The notes under the pieces are model-generated. The model did no database searches, was not told the DNA's origin, and saw only the letters and a program-made list of their open reading frames with translations. Shown piece by piece: positions 1 through 7,731 of a stretch of 64,000 nucleotides of DNA. This DNA comes from Lacrimispora saccharolytica (GTDB taxonomy: Bacteria > Bacillota > Clostridia > Lachnospirales > Lachnospiraceae), in NCBI GenBank assembly GCA_016899975.1, contig JACJJN010000015.1:1-64000 (forward strand), read 5' to 3'. The position numbers and the translations under genes are program-made. Numbering within the stretch: the stretch's first letter is position 1; the number at the start of each line of letters is the position of its first letter.

Positions 1-56
1 TTTTTTTCCTGTCTGCAGTCTGTTACTGTGCTTACATAATCTAAAAGTGCTTTCAT
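1..56 (-). CDS. N-terminus of a probable ISAs1-type transposase (runs off the window)
   Basis: An ATG at 56 opens a frame that continues out of the left edge. The visible 18 residues read MKALLDYVSTVTDCRQEK. The pattern Y-V-S-x-V-x-D-x-R-Q resembles the start of ISAs1/H-repeat transposases, which begin with a short leader followed by a D-P-R-Q-like motif. A weak AAGGA lies 12 bases upstream. Too little is visible to prove the family, and no terminal inverted repeat was identified between this start and the rhodanese gene. Confidence 0.35.
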   Translation of the reverse strand, partial: MKALLDYVSTVTDCRQEK

Positions 57-120
57 AGAAGAACCCCATCCTTTTTTCTTTGAGTATACCAGAAAATCAG
101 GATGGGTGTTCACAATTTAT

Positions 121-426
121 TCATTCATGCGTTTGTCGTGCCCTGTAAGCATGCATCCCTCCGACTACCGTTACCACACGATAGCCCTCTGCAGCCAGCT
201 TCTTTCCCTGCACCATGCTCAGAGAACCTCTGTCACAGTACAGGACCAGCAGACGGTTCTTCGGGAGGCAGACATGTGCCAACAGATCATCATAAGGCAT
301 ATTGACGGCATTTTTGATATGTCCCGCGTCATACTCCCAGCGGTCCCGCAGATCAATCAACAGACAGTCCCTTCGGTCTGCGTACTCATCCAGCTGGTCC
401 GCCGAGATCATTTCCAGTTCAGCCAT
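121..426 (-). CDS. rhodanese-like domain protein
   Basis: A 101-residue single rhodanese domain. It shows the conserved D-L-R-D-x-W-E-Y-D-A-G-H-I-x-x-A-V-N-M-P segment near residues 26-45 and a catalytic loop C-D-R-G-S near residues 64-68, so the persulfide-forming cysteine is present. Such stand-alone domains act in the cytoplasm in sulfur transfer or as phosphatase-like relatives; the partner is unknown. The start is supported by AAAGGAGG seven bases before the ATG. It has no operon partner in the window and is separated from the next gene by a very long hairpin. Confidence 0.85.
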   Translation of the reverse strand: MAELEMISADQLDEYADRRDCLLIDLRDRWEYDAGHIKNAVNMPYDDLLAHVCLPKNRLLVLYCDRGSLSMVQGKKLAAEGYRVVTVVGGMHAYRARQTHE

Positions 427-497
427 CCGGATGCCTCCTTTCCTATTTTATAGTATAAAATATAATATGACCGTTTCTGCAAATGGTACGAAACTCA

Positions 498-602
498 AAA
501 AAGAATCCCGAAAGTCCTTTTCCGTTCCCATAGAGCATCCGCAACCTTTCATAAACGGATGCTCTATGGGAACGGAAAACGGTTCCTTTCGGGATTCTTT
601 TT
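498..602 (-). terminator. very long hairpin, probable terminator of the small gene at 623
   Basis: Two inverted arms face each other around a 14-base loop (542-555). The inner 24 bp (518-541 against 556-579) and the outer 16 bp (498-513 against 587-602) pair perfectly and are separated by a 4x7 internal loop. On the minus strand the outer stem is followed by a T run (TTCTTTTTTGAG), as in a rho-independent terminator. Forty paired bases is far longer than a normal terminator. Confidence 0.6.
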
Positions 603-622
603 CACCCTTCCTGGCCAGTTAT

Positions 623-799
623 TTATTCTTCGCCATAGGAATTACGGTTGTCCTGACTTCCGCGGTAGCAGTTTCTGGAATTCTGGCCTGCGGAATTTGT
701 GGTCTTATTGCTTTCATGGTTATTCTTCATACCATTCTTCTGGCTGTTCTTTCCAGTATTTTTGTTTGTTTCAGATGCATAATTCTGCTTGTTTGACAT
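623..799 (-). CDS. small Asn/Lys/Ser-rich protein of unknown function
   Basis: A 58-residue, very polar low-complexity protein made almost entirely of N, K, S, Q, G, E and T, with one cysteine near the C-terminus. The start is the ATG at 799, because AGGAGG sits eight bases upstream. A TTG further upstream would be only two bases from that site. The composition recalls small spore or disordered proteins such as gamma-type small acid-soluble proteins, but I see no diagnostic motif and do not assign one. It is followed directly by the long hairpin at 498-602. Confidence 0.55.
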   Translation of the reverse strand: MSNKQNYASETNKNTGKNSQKNGMKNNHESNKTTNSAGQNSRNCYRGSQDNRNSYGEE

Positions 800-887
800 A
801 TTCAATACCTCCTGTGTAATACCTTTTGTTTCTGATTACAGGAATAGTATGACTTTTTTTGTTCCAAATATGCATCTGAAAATTTTT

Positions 888-3143
888 TTATAAAGAACGA
901 AGTTTTTCAACCAGCTGATTCAGTCCTTCTTCACTCAGTCCGGCAAAACTCCTCAGACCGCGCAGCGGCATGCTTTCCAGCATCCCCTGGATCATTTCCG
1001 GTGAAATCGCTTCCGTGGACGCTTCTCCGCCTCCGCCCAGGGTTTTCATCATCTCACCCATGGTTTCCTGTAGAAACGCCGCTGCCTTCGGATCGCGCAT
1101 CAGCTGTCCGACCGTCGTGTTTTTATGGATCTCCACCGGTACTGTTACGTCTGTTGTCACTTCCACCGTATCCGAAAGCACGATCTCCCTGGAAGATTTT
1201 CCGAGCTGGATCTCATAGGTTCCGCTTGCCGCATACCAGTCATGAAGCTTTACATTGTACCATGCGAAGCTTCGTTTGTTCAGTTCCATCTGAACCGTCT
1301 TTGTCTCTCCCGGAGCCAATGATACTTTGACGAAATTCTTCAGTTCCCGTACCGGACGGTTGGCGCTGCCTGTCTGATCCGCCACATAAAGCTGGACGAT
1401 CTCCTTGCCTTCCCGGTTTCCGGTATTGGATACATCCACGCTCACCGTCAGGGTATCCGTATCCTTCATGGATTTCTTATCCAGTTTCAGGTTACTGTAA
1501 GCGAATTCCGTGTAGCTCAGTCCATAACCGAACGGATAACGCACCGGCATTTCCTTCTTATCATAATAACGGTAGCCGACAAAAATCCCTTCCTTATATT
1601 CCACGGTTTCTCCATCGCCCGGGAAATTCAGATAAGACGGGTTATCAGAAAGTTTATACGGAATGGTCTCCGCCAGTTTGCCGCACGGATTGGCATCACC
1701 AAACAGGATCTTCGCTTCCGCTGCTCCCACAGCCTGTCCACCAAGATACGCCTCAAGAATGCCTTTGACTTCATCCGCCCACGGCATTTCCACCGGCGAA
1801 CCATTATGGAGTACCACAACAACGTTCGGCTGCACGTTGCACACTTCTTGAATCAAGTGATTCTGGCAGTTCGGCATCTTCATATGTACACGATCGTAAC
1901 CTTCCGATTCGAACGCATCCGGAAGACCAGCAAAGATGACAGCCGCTTCCGCTTCTTTTGCCGCTTTTACCGCCTCTGTCACCAGAGCTTCATCGATCTC
2001 GTCTTTCTCCAGTCCATAGCCTTCCGCGTAGGTGATATCCGCCATGCCTTCCGCCGCTTCCAGCGCTCCGGTTACCCGGAAGGAATTAATGTGAGAACTT
2101 CCGCCGCCCTGATATCTCGGGTTCTTGGCAAACGCACCGATAAACGCCACACGGCTTCCCTTCTTCAGCGGCAGGATCCCTTCATTTTTCAGCAGGACCA
2201 TGGACTCTGTTTCTACTTTTTCTGCCAGCGCATGGTCTTTTTCCATATCAAACACTTCATCCTTCTTATGATCCACATAATCAAAGATCACATTCAGAAT
2301 CCGTTCCACCGCGCGGTCCAGAATCTCCTCTTTCAGGGTTCCGTTTTTGACAGCCTCCACGATCTGACGGTCTGTCTCCCCGCCGGATGCCGGCATTTCC
2401 AGTTCCAGCCCTGCCTTCAGCCCGGGAACACGTTCATTGACTGCGCCCCAGTCAGACATTACATACCCTTCATAACCCCATTCTTTTCGGAGTACTTCAT
2501 CCAGCAGCCACGGATCCTCCGATGCGAAGACTCCGTTGATCTGATTATAAGAGCACATAACCGTTTTGGGCTTTGCCTCTTTGATCGGTGTCTCAAAAGC
2601 CGCCAGATAAATCTCCCGAAGCGTTCTCTCATCCACTTCGGAGGAGGCGGACATTCTGTGGTATTCCTGATTGTTTGCCGCAAAATGCTTGATCGACGTT
2701 CCTACGCCTTCCTTCTGGACACCCTGAATATGAGCCTTCGCCATCTGACCGGCAAGATACGGGTCCTCAGAAAAATATTCAAAGTTTCTGCCGCACAGCG
2801 GGGAACGTTTGATATTCACCGCCGGTCCAAGCAGAACAGAAACATTTTCCGCCTGGCATTCTTTTCCAAGGGCAGATCCCATCTCCTCCAGCAGATCGCG
2901 GTCAAAGGAGCATGCCGTCGCACAAGCCGTGGGGAAACATACCGCCTTGATACTCTCATTGATTCCCAGATGATCGGCGTTTTCCGCCTGCTTTCTCAGT
3001 CCGTGAGGTCCGTCGGAAACCATCACTTCCGGAATTCCCAGACGTTCCACCGATTTCAGATGCCAGAAATCCTTGCCGGAACACATGCCTGCCTTTTCTT
3101 CCAGTGTCATCTGACTCACGATCTTTTTTACATTTCTTTCCAT
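888..3143 (-). CDS. GH3 family beta-glucosidase, cytoplasmic
   Basis: A 751-residue GH3 enzyme. The (beta/alpha)8 domain contains K-H-F near residues 152-154 and the nucleophile aspartate at about residue 231 in the motif M-S-D-W-G-A. The second domain and a fibronectin-III-like C-terminal domain follow (R-Y-P-F-G-Y-G-L-S-Y-T-E-F linker). There is no signal peptide, so it should cleave imported oligosaccharides or glycosides inside the cell. After the usual family end there is an extra ~70-residue tail containing G-G-G-G and predicted helices. The ATG at 3143 is chosen because AAAGGAG lies upstream; the longer frame would start inside that site. The gene is divergent from an AraC regulator, its probable controller. 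The exact sugar specificity is not determined. Confidence 0.88.
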   Translation of the reverse strand: MERNVKKIVSQMTLEEKAGMCSGKDFWHLKSVERLGIPEVMVSDGPHGLRKQAENADHLGINESIKAVCFPTACATACSFDRDLLEEMGSALGKECQAENVSVLLGPAVNIKRSPLCGRNFEYFSEDPYLAGQMAKAHIQGVQKEGVGTSIKHFAANNQEYHRMSASSEVDERTLREIYLAAFETPIKEAKPKTVMCSYNQINGVFASEDPWLLDEVLRKEWGYEGYVMSDWGAVNERVPGLKAGLELEMPASGGETDRQIVEAVKNGTLKEEILDRAVERILNVIFDYVDHKKDEVFDMEKDHALAEKVETESMVLLKNEGILPLKKGSRVAFIGAFAKNPRYQGGGSSHINSFRVTGALEAAEGMADITYAEGYGLEKDEIDEALVTEAVKAAKEAEAAVIFAGLPDAFESEGYDRVHMKMPNCQNHLIQEVCNVQPNVVVVLHNGSPVEMPWADEVKGILEAYLGGQAVGAAEAKILFGDANPCGKLAETIPYKLSDNPSYLNFPGDGETVEYKEGIFVGYRYYDKKEMPVRYPFGYGLSYTEFAYSNLKLDKKSMKDTDTLTVSVDVSNTGNREGKEIVQLYVADQTGSANRPVRELKNFVKVSLAPGETKTVQMELNKRSFAWYNVKLHDWYAASGTYEIQLGKSSREIVLSDTVEVTTDVTVPVEIHKNTTVGQLMRDPKAAAFLQETMGEMMKTLGGGGEASTEAISPEMIQGMLESMPLRGLRSFAGLSEEGLNQLVEKLRSL

Positions 3144-3200
3144 GAATAAGATTCTCCTTTCCAAAATTCATTTCGGTCTTCCTTTTTGCATGCAGAATGG

Positions 3201-3242
3201 TACATTGAAAAATAAATAACCAGAAATCTATTTTTCAATGTA
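3201..3242. promoter_or_regulatory. 14-bp perfect inverted repeat between the GH3 and AraC genes
   Basis: TACATTGAAAAATA (3201-3214) is repeated inverted at 3229-3242 with a 14-base loop, 58 bases upstream of the GH3 start and in the divergent spacer 3144-3457. It could be an operator for the adjacent regulator or a leader hairpin of the GH3 transcript. The rest of the spacer is AT-rich. Confidence 0.4.
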
Positions 3243-3457
3243 TGATCCTTTCGATATCCTTAACTTATCACAGTTCCCTCCTTATTCCTACTAATATTTT
3301 GTTCTAAATAACAAATTCTTGCACTCTTTCTGTTTCTGTGATATTTTATTTTCAGACGCAAACAAAAGAATAAATTCAAAAGTCTTTGAGCGAATTTCGT
3401 GCAAAGTACAATGGCAGAAATAAATTTTCGACTACGCACTGGCATAGGGAGGTTTTT

Positions 3458-4213
3458 ATGCATTTTAAAAAGAATCAGAAGCCATCATCATCCAGTTCCA
3501 TCTCCGCACTCACCGAGCATACGCTTTTTGAACGGAGAGAAAGCAGAAATTTTCATAACACTTATGAGGAGGAACAGCGGATGCTCTCACTCATCCGCAG
3601 CGGCGATGTTCAGCATCTGCCTGATCACCCCCTCATCTTCACCGGAGGCTGTCCCGGGATCCTGTCACGCAATCAGCTGCGCCAGGAACAGAATCTTTTT
3701 ATCGCCTTCATTACGCTGGTCACAAGAGCAGCCATCGAAGGCGGACTCCCGGAGGAAACTGCCTTCTCTCTCAGCGACAGCTTTATCCAGACGTCTGAGG
3801 CCGCACACTCGCCGGAGGAAGTCCGCCGGCTCTCTCTTCAGGCCATGCAGACTTTCGCCCAGGAAGTGGCCGTCCGCCGGCACGGAAGCTATTCTGCTCC
3901 GGTGGAACAAGCTCTCGATTATATTCACCGGCACCTTCATTCTCCTCTGACCCTGACGATTATTTCTGATGCAATCGGCCTGAGTCCCTGTTATCTCTCA
4001 CGGCTGTTCCGCAAAGAAACCGGCGATTCCATCGTCACCTATATCCAGCGGGAGCGCGTGGAAGCCGCGAAAAACATGCTGCGCTATTCCGACTATACGC
4101 TGACAGAAATCGGAAATTATCTCTCCTTCAGCACACAGAGTTATTTTATCCGCGTTTTCCGCCAGTACACCGGCACTACACCAGCTATCTGGAGAAAAAG
4201 CAACCTTTCGTAA
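3458..4213 (+). CDS. AraC family transcriptional regulator
   Basis: A 251-residue regulator. The last ~100 residues form the double helix-turn-helix of the AraC/XylS family (region from A-L-D-Y-I-H-R-H through L-S-R-L-F-R-K-E-T-G to F-I-R-V-F-R-Q-Y-T-G-T-T-P). The N-terminal ~140 residues are helical and match a type often found in these gut clostridia, without an obvious cupin. The start is the ATG at 3458, preceded by AGGGAGG at six bases. It is divergent from the GH3 beta-glucosidase and probably activates it in response to a glycoside. Confidence 0.85.
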   Translation: MHFKKNQKPSSSSSISALTEHTLFERRESRNFHNTYEEEQRMLSLIRSGDVQHLPDHPLIFTGGCPGILSRNQLRQEQNLFIAFITLVTRAAIEGGLPEETAFSLSDSFIQTSEAAHSPEEVRRLSLQAMQTFAQEVAVRRHGSYSAPVEQALDYIHRHLHSPLTLTIISDAIGLSPCYLSRLFRKETGDSIVTYIQRERVEAAKNMLRYSDYTLTEIGNYLSFSTQSYFIRVFRQYTGTTPAIWRKSNLS

Positions 4214-4436
4214 ATTTAACTGTAAAAGTGGGGGACACCGCTTTAATTTCCGCCATTTTTTAAGATTTTGGCACAGAAAATACCATTATGTGGTAAATTT
4301 TTAAGAAGATGCGAATTTCTTTATTGCATTTTTCCATTATATGTATTATAATCATACTTGTAAAAAGAATTTACCCTTCGAAAAATTTTTTTTACAATTA
4401 ATAACCCCTTATTAATTATTTATACTCCCCTCGAAG

Positions 4437-4459
4437 CCCCGGCAGCTCCCCTGCCGGGG
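4437..4459 (+). terminator. GC-rich hairpin terminator
   Basis: CCCCGGCAG and CTGCCGGGG pair around a five-base loop and are followed by TTTCACTTTTC. The hairpin lies in the 305-base gap 4214-4518, which is otherwise AT-rich with no gene visible. It may end a transcript from the AraC gene, although it is 220 bases downstream. Confidence 0.55.
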
Positions 4460-4518
4460 TTTCACTTTTCAATTTGAATTACGACCGCCCAAATTGTTTT
4501 TCCCTTCCCCAGAGTCTC

Positions 4519-4779
4519 TCACCACCTCGGATGCACCAACGGACAGGCGCGCACCCGGACGGCGGCCCGCAGTTCCACATAACATCCGCAGACCCGGCAC
4601 ATACCGGACAACAGCTGGTCGCACATCTTGCACTGTTCCAGCCGTTCCCGGTAAACAGCCTCTTCCGCCCGTTCCTCATCGGGTATCTGTTCTATGTATC
4701 TGCGCAGATCTGCATAGACTGCTTCTTCATCCATCTCTTCCAACAGACATTTCCGGCAGATCCTGATTCCTTCCTGCAT
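4519..4779 (-). CDS. DUF6171 family cysteine-rich protein
   Basis: An 86-residue protein with an N-terminal C-x2-C pair (C-R-K-C) and a C-terminal set C-x2-C, C-x2-C-x-C and one more Cys, ending in P-R-W. This matches the small DUF6171 family of Lachnospiraceae. The spaced cysteines suggest one or two zinc-binding sites, but the function is unknown. AGGAGG precedes the ATG. It follows the CapA gene by 23 bases and is probably co-transcribed with it. Confidence 0.75.
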   Translation of the reverse strand: MQEGIRICRKCLLEEMDEEAVYADLRRYIEQIPDEERAEEAVYRERLEQCKMCDQLLSGMCRVCGCYVELRAAVRVRACPLVHPRW

Positions 4780-4802
4780 ATTTTCCCTCCTGTAGCTGCT
4801 GT

Positions 4803-6017
4803 TTACTCTGTCACGGACGGAAGCTGTGTGCCAAATCCCTGGCTGTATTCCTGAATCCTTCCAAGGATTCTCTGTGCTTCCTCGCCCTCTGCAGGCGTCG
4901 GCTGATAATTGTTGTAGTCATCTTCCGATGAAATGCGGCACGGAATAATATTGATCGCATCATCCTCCACAACCTCACCATTCTCCAGCGTAAAAGTCTG
5001 CTGAAAAATCATGGTGTCTTTGTCCGATGGATTCTTATTGCCTCCGAAACAGAAATTTCCGAGACTGTATACAATGTATTTTCCCTGATATTTCTCGATT
5101 CCCTGAAGCACATGGGGATGGTGACCCAGTACAAGATCCGCGCCCTGGTCGATGGCTGCATGCGCCAGCGCCTGCTGTGTCTCGTCCGGATAGTTTTCTT
5201 TCTCGACACCCCAATGGAAGCTGACGATCACAAGATCCGCACCTGCGTCTTTCAGCGACTGGATAGCCGCCGTCATATCGTCCTGACAGTCCATACCTTC
5301 CGCCAGCTCATAGACTCCCGCCAGTCCCACTTTCACTCCGTTCGTTTCCCAGATCGCTGTCCTCTCGTAACCGAACGTTTTGATACCGGCAGCCTCCACA
5401 TTGGCGATGGTATCTTCATATCCCTGAATTCCATAGTCCTTACTGTGATTATTTGCCAGATTGCAGGCTTCCACAGATCCGCTGGTGAGAATCTCCGTAT
5501 AAGAAGGATCTCCCTTAAAGGAAAACTGCTTGTCCGCCCGTTCTTCCGATGTCGTCAAGGGTCCCTCCAGATTAACGATCGTCAGATCATCCGACGCGAA
5601 AATATCTTTTACATTCTGAAGAAAATATCCCGGATCCTGGACTTCTTCATACCGTGCCGGAAGACTTGTGCTGTAATCAAAGTTTTCATCGGTTCCCAGC
5701 GTAAAATCTCCGGCTGCTGAGATGGTTACCTGTGCGCTGACCCCCATGTCTTCTTCCTCCACCGGTACCGTGTCCAGCGTCTCTTCATCCTGATTTTCCT
5801 GCGCCTTCTGGCTCTTCTCTGTTTCCGTTTCTTTCGCCGCTGCCTCCTGATTTTGCTTTTCTCTGGCCGCCTGCTCCTCCGCGCGCAGATCCAGGATTCC
5901 CCTCGCGATCACCACGATCAACACCAGGCAGACGATCCCCGCCGCTCCAAAGAAAACTGCCTGCTTTCTTCTTCTGGCTTTTTGTCTTTTTTTCCTTAGT
6001 TCTTCCTTGTTCGCCAT
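4803..6017 (-). CDS. CapA family protein (poly-gamma-glutamate/capsule type metallophosphoesterase fold)
   Basis: A 404-residue protein with a basic N-terminus and one membrane segment (about residues 19-41), then a Glu/Gln-rich linker and an extracellular CapA domain. Family motifs are visible: A-A-G-D-F-T-L-G near the domain start, N-L-A-N-N-H-S, S-F-H-W-G, G-H-H-P-H-V-L-Q-G and S-L-G-N-F. CapA proteins belong to the calcineurin-like phosphoesterase fold and are linked to poly-gamma-glutamate or capsule metabolism, but many copies outside a cap operon have no proven substrate. The ATG at 6017 is chosen because AAAGGA lies seven bases upstream. There are no capB/capC neighbours, so capsule synthesis is unlikely. 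Confidence 0.85.
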   Translation of the reverse strand: MANKEELRKKRQKARRRKQAVFFGAAGIVCLVLIVVIARGILDLRAEEQAAREKQNQEAAAKETETEKSQKAQENQDEETLDTVPVEEEDMGVSAQVTISAAGDFTLGTDENFDYSTSLPARYEEVQDPGYFLQNVKDIFASDDLTIVNLEGPLTTSEERADKQFSFKGDPSYTEILTSGSVEACNLANNHSKDYGIQGYEDTIANVEAAGIKTFGYERTAIWETNGVKVGLAGVYELAEGMDCQDDMTAAIQSLKDAGADLVIVSFHWGVEKENYPDETQQALAHAAIDQGADLVLGHHPHVLQGIEKYQGKYIVYSLGNFCFGGNKNPSDKDTMIFQQTFTLENGEVVEDDAINIIPCRISSEDDYNNYQPTPAEGEEAQRILGRIQEYSQGFGTQLPSVTE

Positions 6018-6129
6018 CTTCTTTGTTCCTTTCAAATCCACTTTACCGCTGATTTATCCATGGTACGTCCCGGTACCTGTTCAGCTGTCTGAATTGTTGC
6101 AAGTCTGGTATTATTTTATCATATGACAA

Positions 6130-6158
6130 TTGAATTTTCACCTGAAATATGGTACTAT
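6130..6158 (+). promoter_or_regulatory. sigma-A type promoter of the DtxR-family gene
   Basis: TTGAAT (6130-6135) and TACTAT (6153-6158) are separated by 17 bases, about 80 bases before the start codon. Confidence 0.5.
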
Positions 6159-6179
6159 CTTCTGTATACAGGTCAGAAC

Positions 6180-6214
6180 GTGTTTGAAAATTCATTCTTA
6201 AAAGTTTCAAACAC
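6180..6214. promoter_or_regulatory. inverted repeat in the leader of the DtxR-family gene
   Basis: GTGTTTGAAA (6180-6189) and TTTCAAACAC (6205-6214) form a perfect 10-bp inverted repeat just downstream of the predicted promoter. It could be the regulator's own operator or a leader hairpin. A related string GTGTTTGAAAA also occurs at about 10064, before the acetyltransferase remnant. Confidence 0.4.
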
Positions 6215-6239
6215 ATTCAGATGAAAGGAGACACGTCTC

Positions 6240-6626
6240 ATGATGAAAATACAGGAATCTGCCGAAAACTATCTGGAAACCATTCTTCGTCTGAGCGAAA
6301 GGCTTCCTCACGTTCGTTCTATCGATATCGTAAATGAACTGGATTTCTCAAAACCCAGCGTCAGTGTCGCCATGAAAAATCTCCGCCAGAACGGATATAT
6401 CCTTATGGATTCTGACGGATACATCACTCTGACAGATGCGGGAATGGAAATCGCCTCCAAGATTTATGAACGTCATAAAATTCTAACCAGCGTTCTGACC
6501 CAGCTGGGCGTAGACCCGGAAGTTGCCGCACAGGACGCCTGCAAAATGGAACACGTGATCAGCGAAACCAGTTTTCAGGCGATCAAAAAACACATCAAAG
6601 AAAATGAGGGCAAATCTCTTCTGTGA
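6240..6626 (+). CDS. DtxR/MntR family metal-dependent repressor
   Basis: A 128-residue protein with a winged helix-turn-helix (residues 5-65) and the dimerisation/metal domain. Ligand positions resemble the iron-type DtxR rather than MntR: the motif A-C-K-M-E-H supplies Cys, Glu and His, and H in Y-E-R-H-K matches the conserved first-site His. At the position of DtxR Met10/MntR Asp8 an Asn is found, so metal preference is uncertain. There is no C-terminal SH3-like domain. Two in-frame ATGs are adjacent; the first is nine bases from AAAGGAG. No metal transporter lies next to it, so the targets are elsewhere. Confidence 0.85.
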   Translation: MMKIQESAENYLETILRLSERLPHVRSIDIVNELDFSKPSVSVAMKNLRQNGYILMDSDGYITLTDAGMEIASKIYERHKILTSVLTQLGVDPEVAAQDACKMEHVISETSFQAIKKHIKENEGKSLL

Positions 6627-6656
6627 AAGTATTTTTCACAAAAGAGGCTTGCCCTC
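6606..6656 (+). terminator. terminator overlapping the end of the DtxR-family gene
   Basis: GAGGGCAA (6606-6613) pairs with TTGCCCTC (6649-6656), with an inner stem between, followed by TTCTTTTTTTC. The 5' arm lies inside the coding sequence, including the last codons. Confidence 0.7.
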
Positions 6657-6671
6657 TTCTTTTTTTCTTTA

Positions 6672-7328
6672 TCAAATCACAACAGCCTTTCCCATCGTCA
6701 TCGCATTCATTTTGCAGGTACTGCAGTCCTTCTCAACGCATTCCTGATGAGGCGTCTTGTAAAACAGATAGTTGATATCATCTCCGTACAGCGTCTCCGC
6801 CCGTTCCTGCATGTAATCTGTAGTTTCTTTCTCATCGTTGATAAATAAAACCGCTTTTCCGTCTTCCTTCAATATCATGCTCTGTCCCTGAGGAGTCTGA
6901 TACATTTCCTGTACTTTTCCTGTAAAGATCTGAATACTCATATCGATTTGCATGGTTTCATCCATAAACACAATCCGTTCCAGCCACTTTTTCATCGCAT
7001 CGGTTGCGGAATACACGAACATCTTATTACATAATTCAAAGAAATGCTTTTCATAGGTAAGTCTTGGCAAATAGATCTGAGCATTCTGGTTACGTACAAG
7101 AAAGCGTTCCAGTTCCCGGATCGGATCTTCACATCCCTGCGGAAGAAGAATCGTATCGATCGCTCTGACATCGATTCCCATCTGTCCGGCATATTTCCAA
7201 AAACTGTCACTCTTTCCTGCCACAAACAAGATTCTGTGATTCTTTGTGCGGATGTACCAAGTAGGTTCATAGGTTACCATTCGCCCATATAACTTGGCCG
7301 GGCTTTCTGTAAATACCGTTACTTTCAT
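6672..7328 (-). CDS. degenerate metallo-beta-lactamase-fold protein, probably without the metal site
   Basis: A 218-residue protein whose N-terminal half follows the layout of small MBL-fold hydrolases: a start like V-F-T-E-S, a strand ending H-R-I-L-F-V-A-G-K-S-D-x-F-W (equivalent to I-L-F-D-T-G), then G-I-D-V-R-A-I-D-T-I-L-L. Where active members have the zinc motif H-x-H-x-D-H after this point, the sequence reads P-Q-G-C-E-D-P. The first aspartate/histidine set is therefore lost. The C-terminus carries a cysteine cluster C-V-E-K-D-C-S-T-C-K. It is probably a pseudo-enzyme with a redox, metal or structural role, or a decaying gene. AGGAGG lies eight bases before the ATG at 7328. Confidence 0.55.
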   Translation of the reverse strand: MKVTVFTESPAKLYGRMVTYEPTWYIRTKNHRILFVAGKSDSFWKYAGQMGIDVRAIDTILLPQGCEDPIRELERFLVRNQNAQIYLPRLTYEKHFFELCNKMFVYSATDAMKKWLERIVFMDETMQIDMSIQIFTGKVQEMYQTPQGQSMILKEDGKAVLFINDEKETTDYMQERAETLYGDDINYLFYKTPHQECVEKDCSTCKMNAMTMGKAVVI

Positions 7329-7650
7329 AAACAACACCTCCTTACGTGTCCAACAGGTACTACAATTCCCGCCACAAATACTGTCCGCAGACACTCCGTA
7401 TCTGAACTTTGGATTTTTTATCTTTATTTCCCGCGTTCCAAACAGAGTCTCCTGAATATTTGGACAATCACAACAGTTTCACTTTAACTGAATTATATCA
7501 TTGTTTTTTAGCATTCGCAACAATACTTCCATAAACTTTCTATTAAATTCAAAACATTTTTGCTATTCTCTCTTTACCATTTATGCAATTAAGAGTATTT
7601 CTCCCTGTTTTCTTACGAAGTATAAAATACCCGTTTTCAAACGCAAACAA

Positions 7651-7723
7651 AAACACCGTCAGAAGCGTTATCGGAACATCGAAAATCTCTGAAGGTTCCA
7701 ATACCTCTTCTGACGGTGTTTTT
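7651..7723 (-). terminator. terminator of the smsCB operon
   Basis: Arms AAACACCGTCAGAAG (7651-7665) and its complement (7707-7721) enclose a loop with an inner GGAAC/GTTCC stem. On the minus strand it ends in a T run. It lies 10 bases after the smsB stop. The remaining part of the gap 7329-7650 is AT-rich, with no convincing gene. Confidence 0.75.
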
Positions 7724-7731
7724 TCAGGATC

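Noticed and set aside
7501-7692. Small plus-strand open frame in the gap before smsB
   Set aside because: It is AT-rich, lacks a ribosome site and runs into the smsCB terminator.
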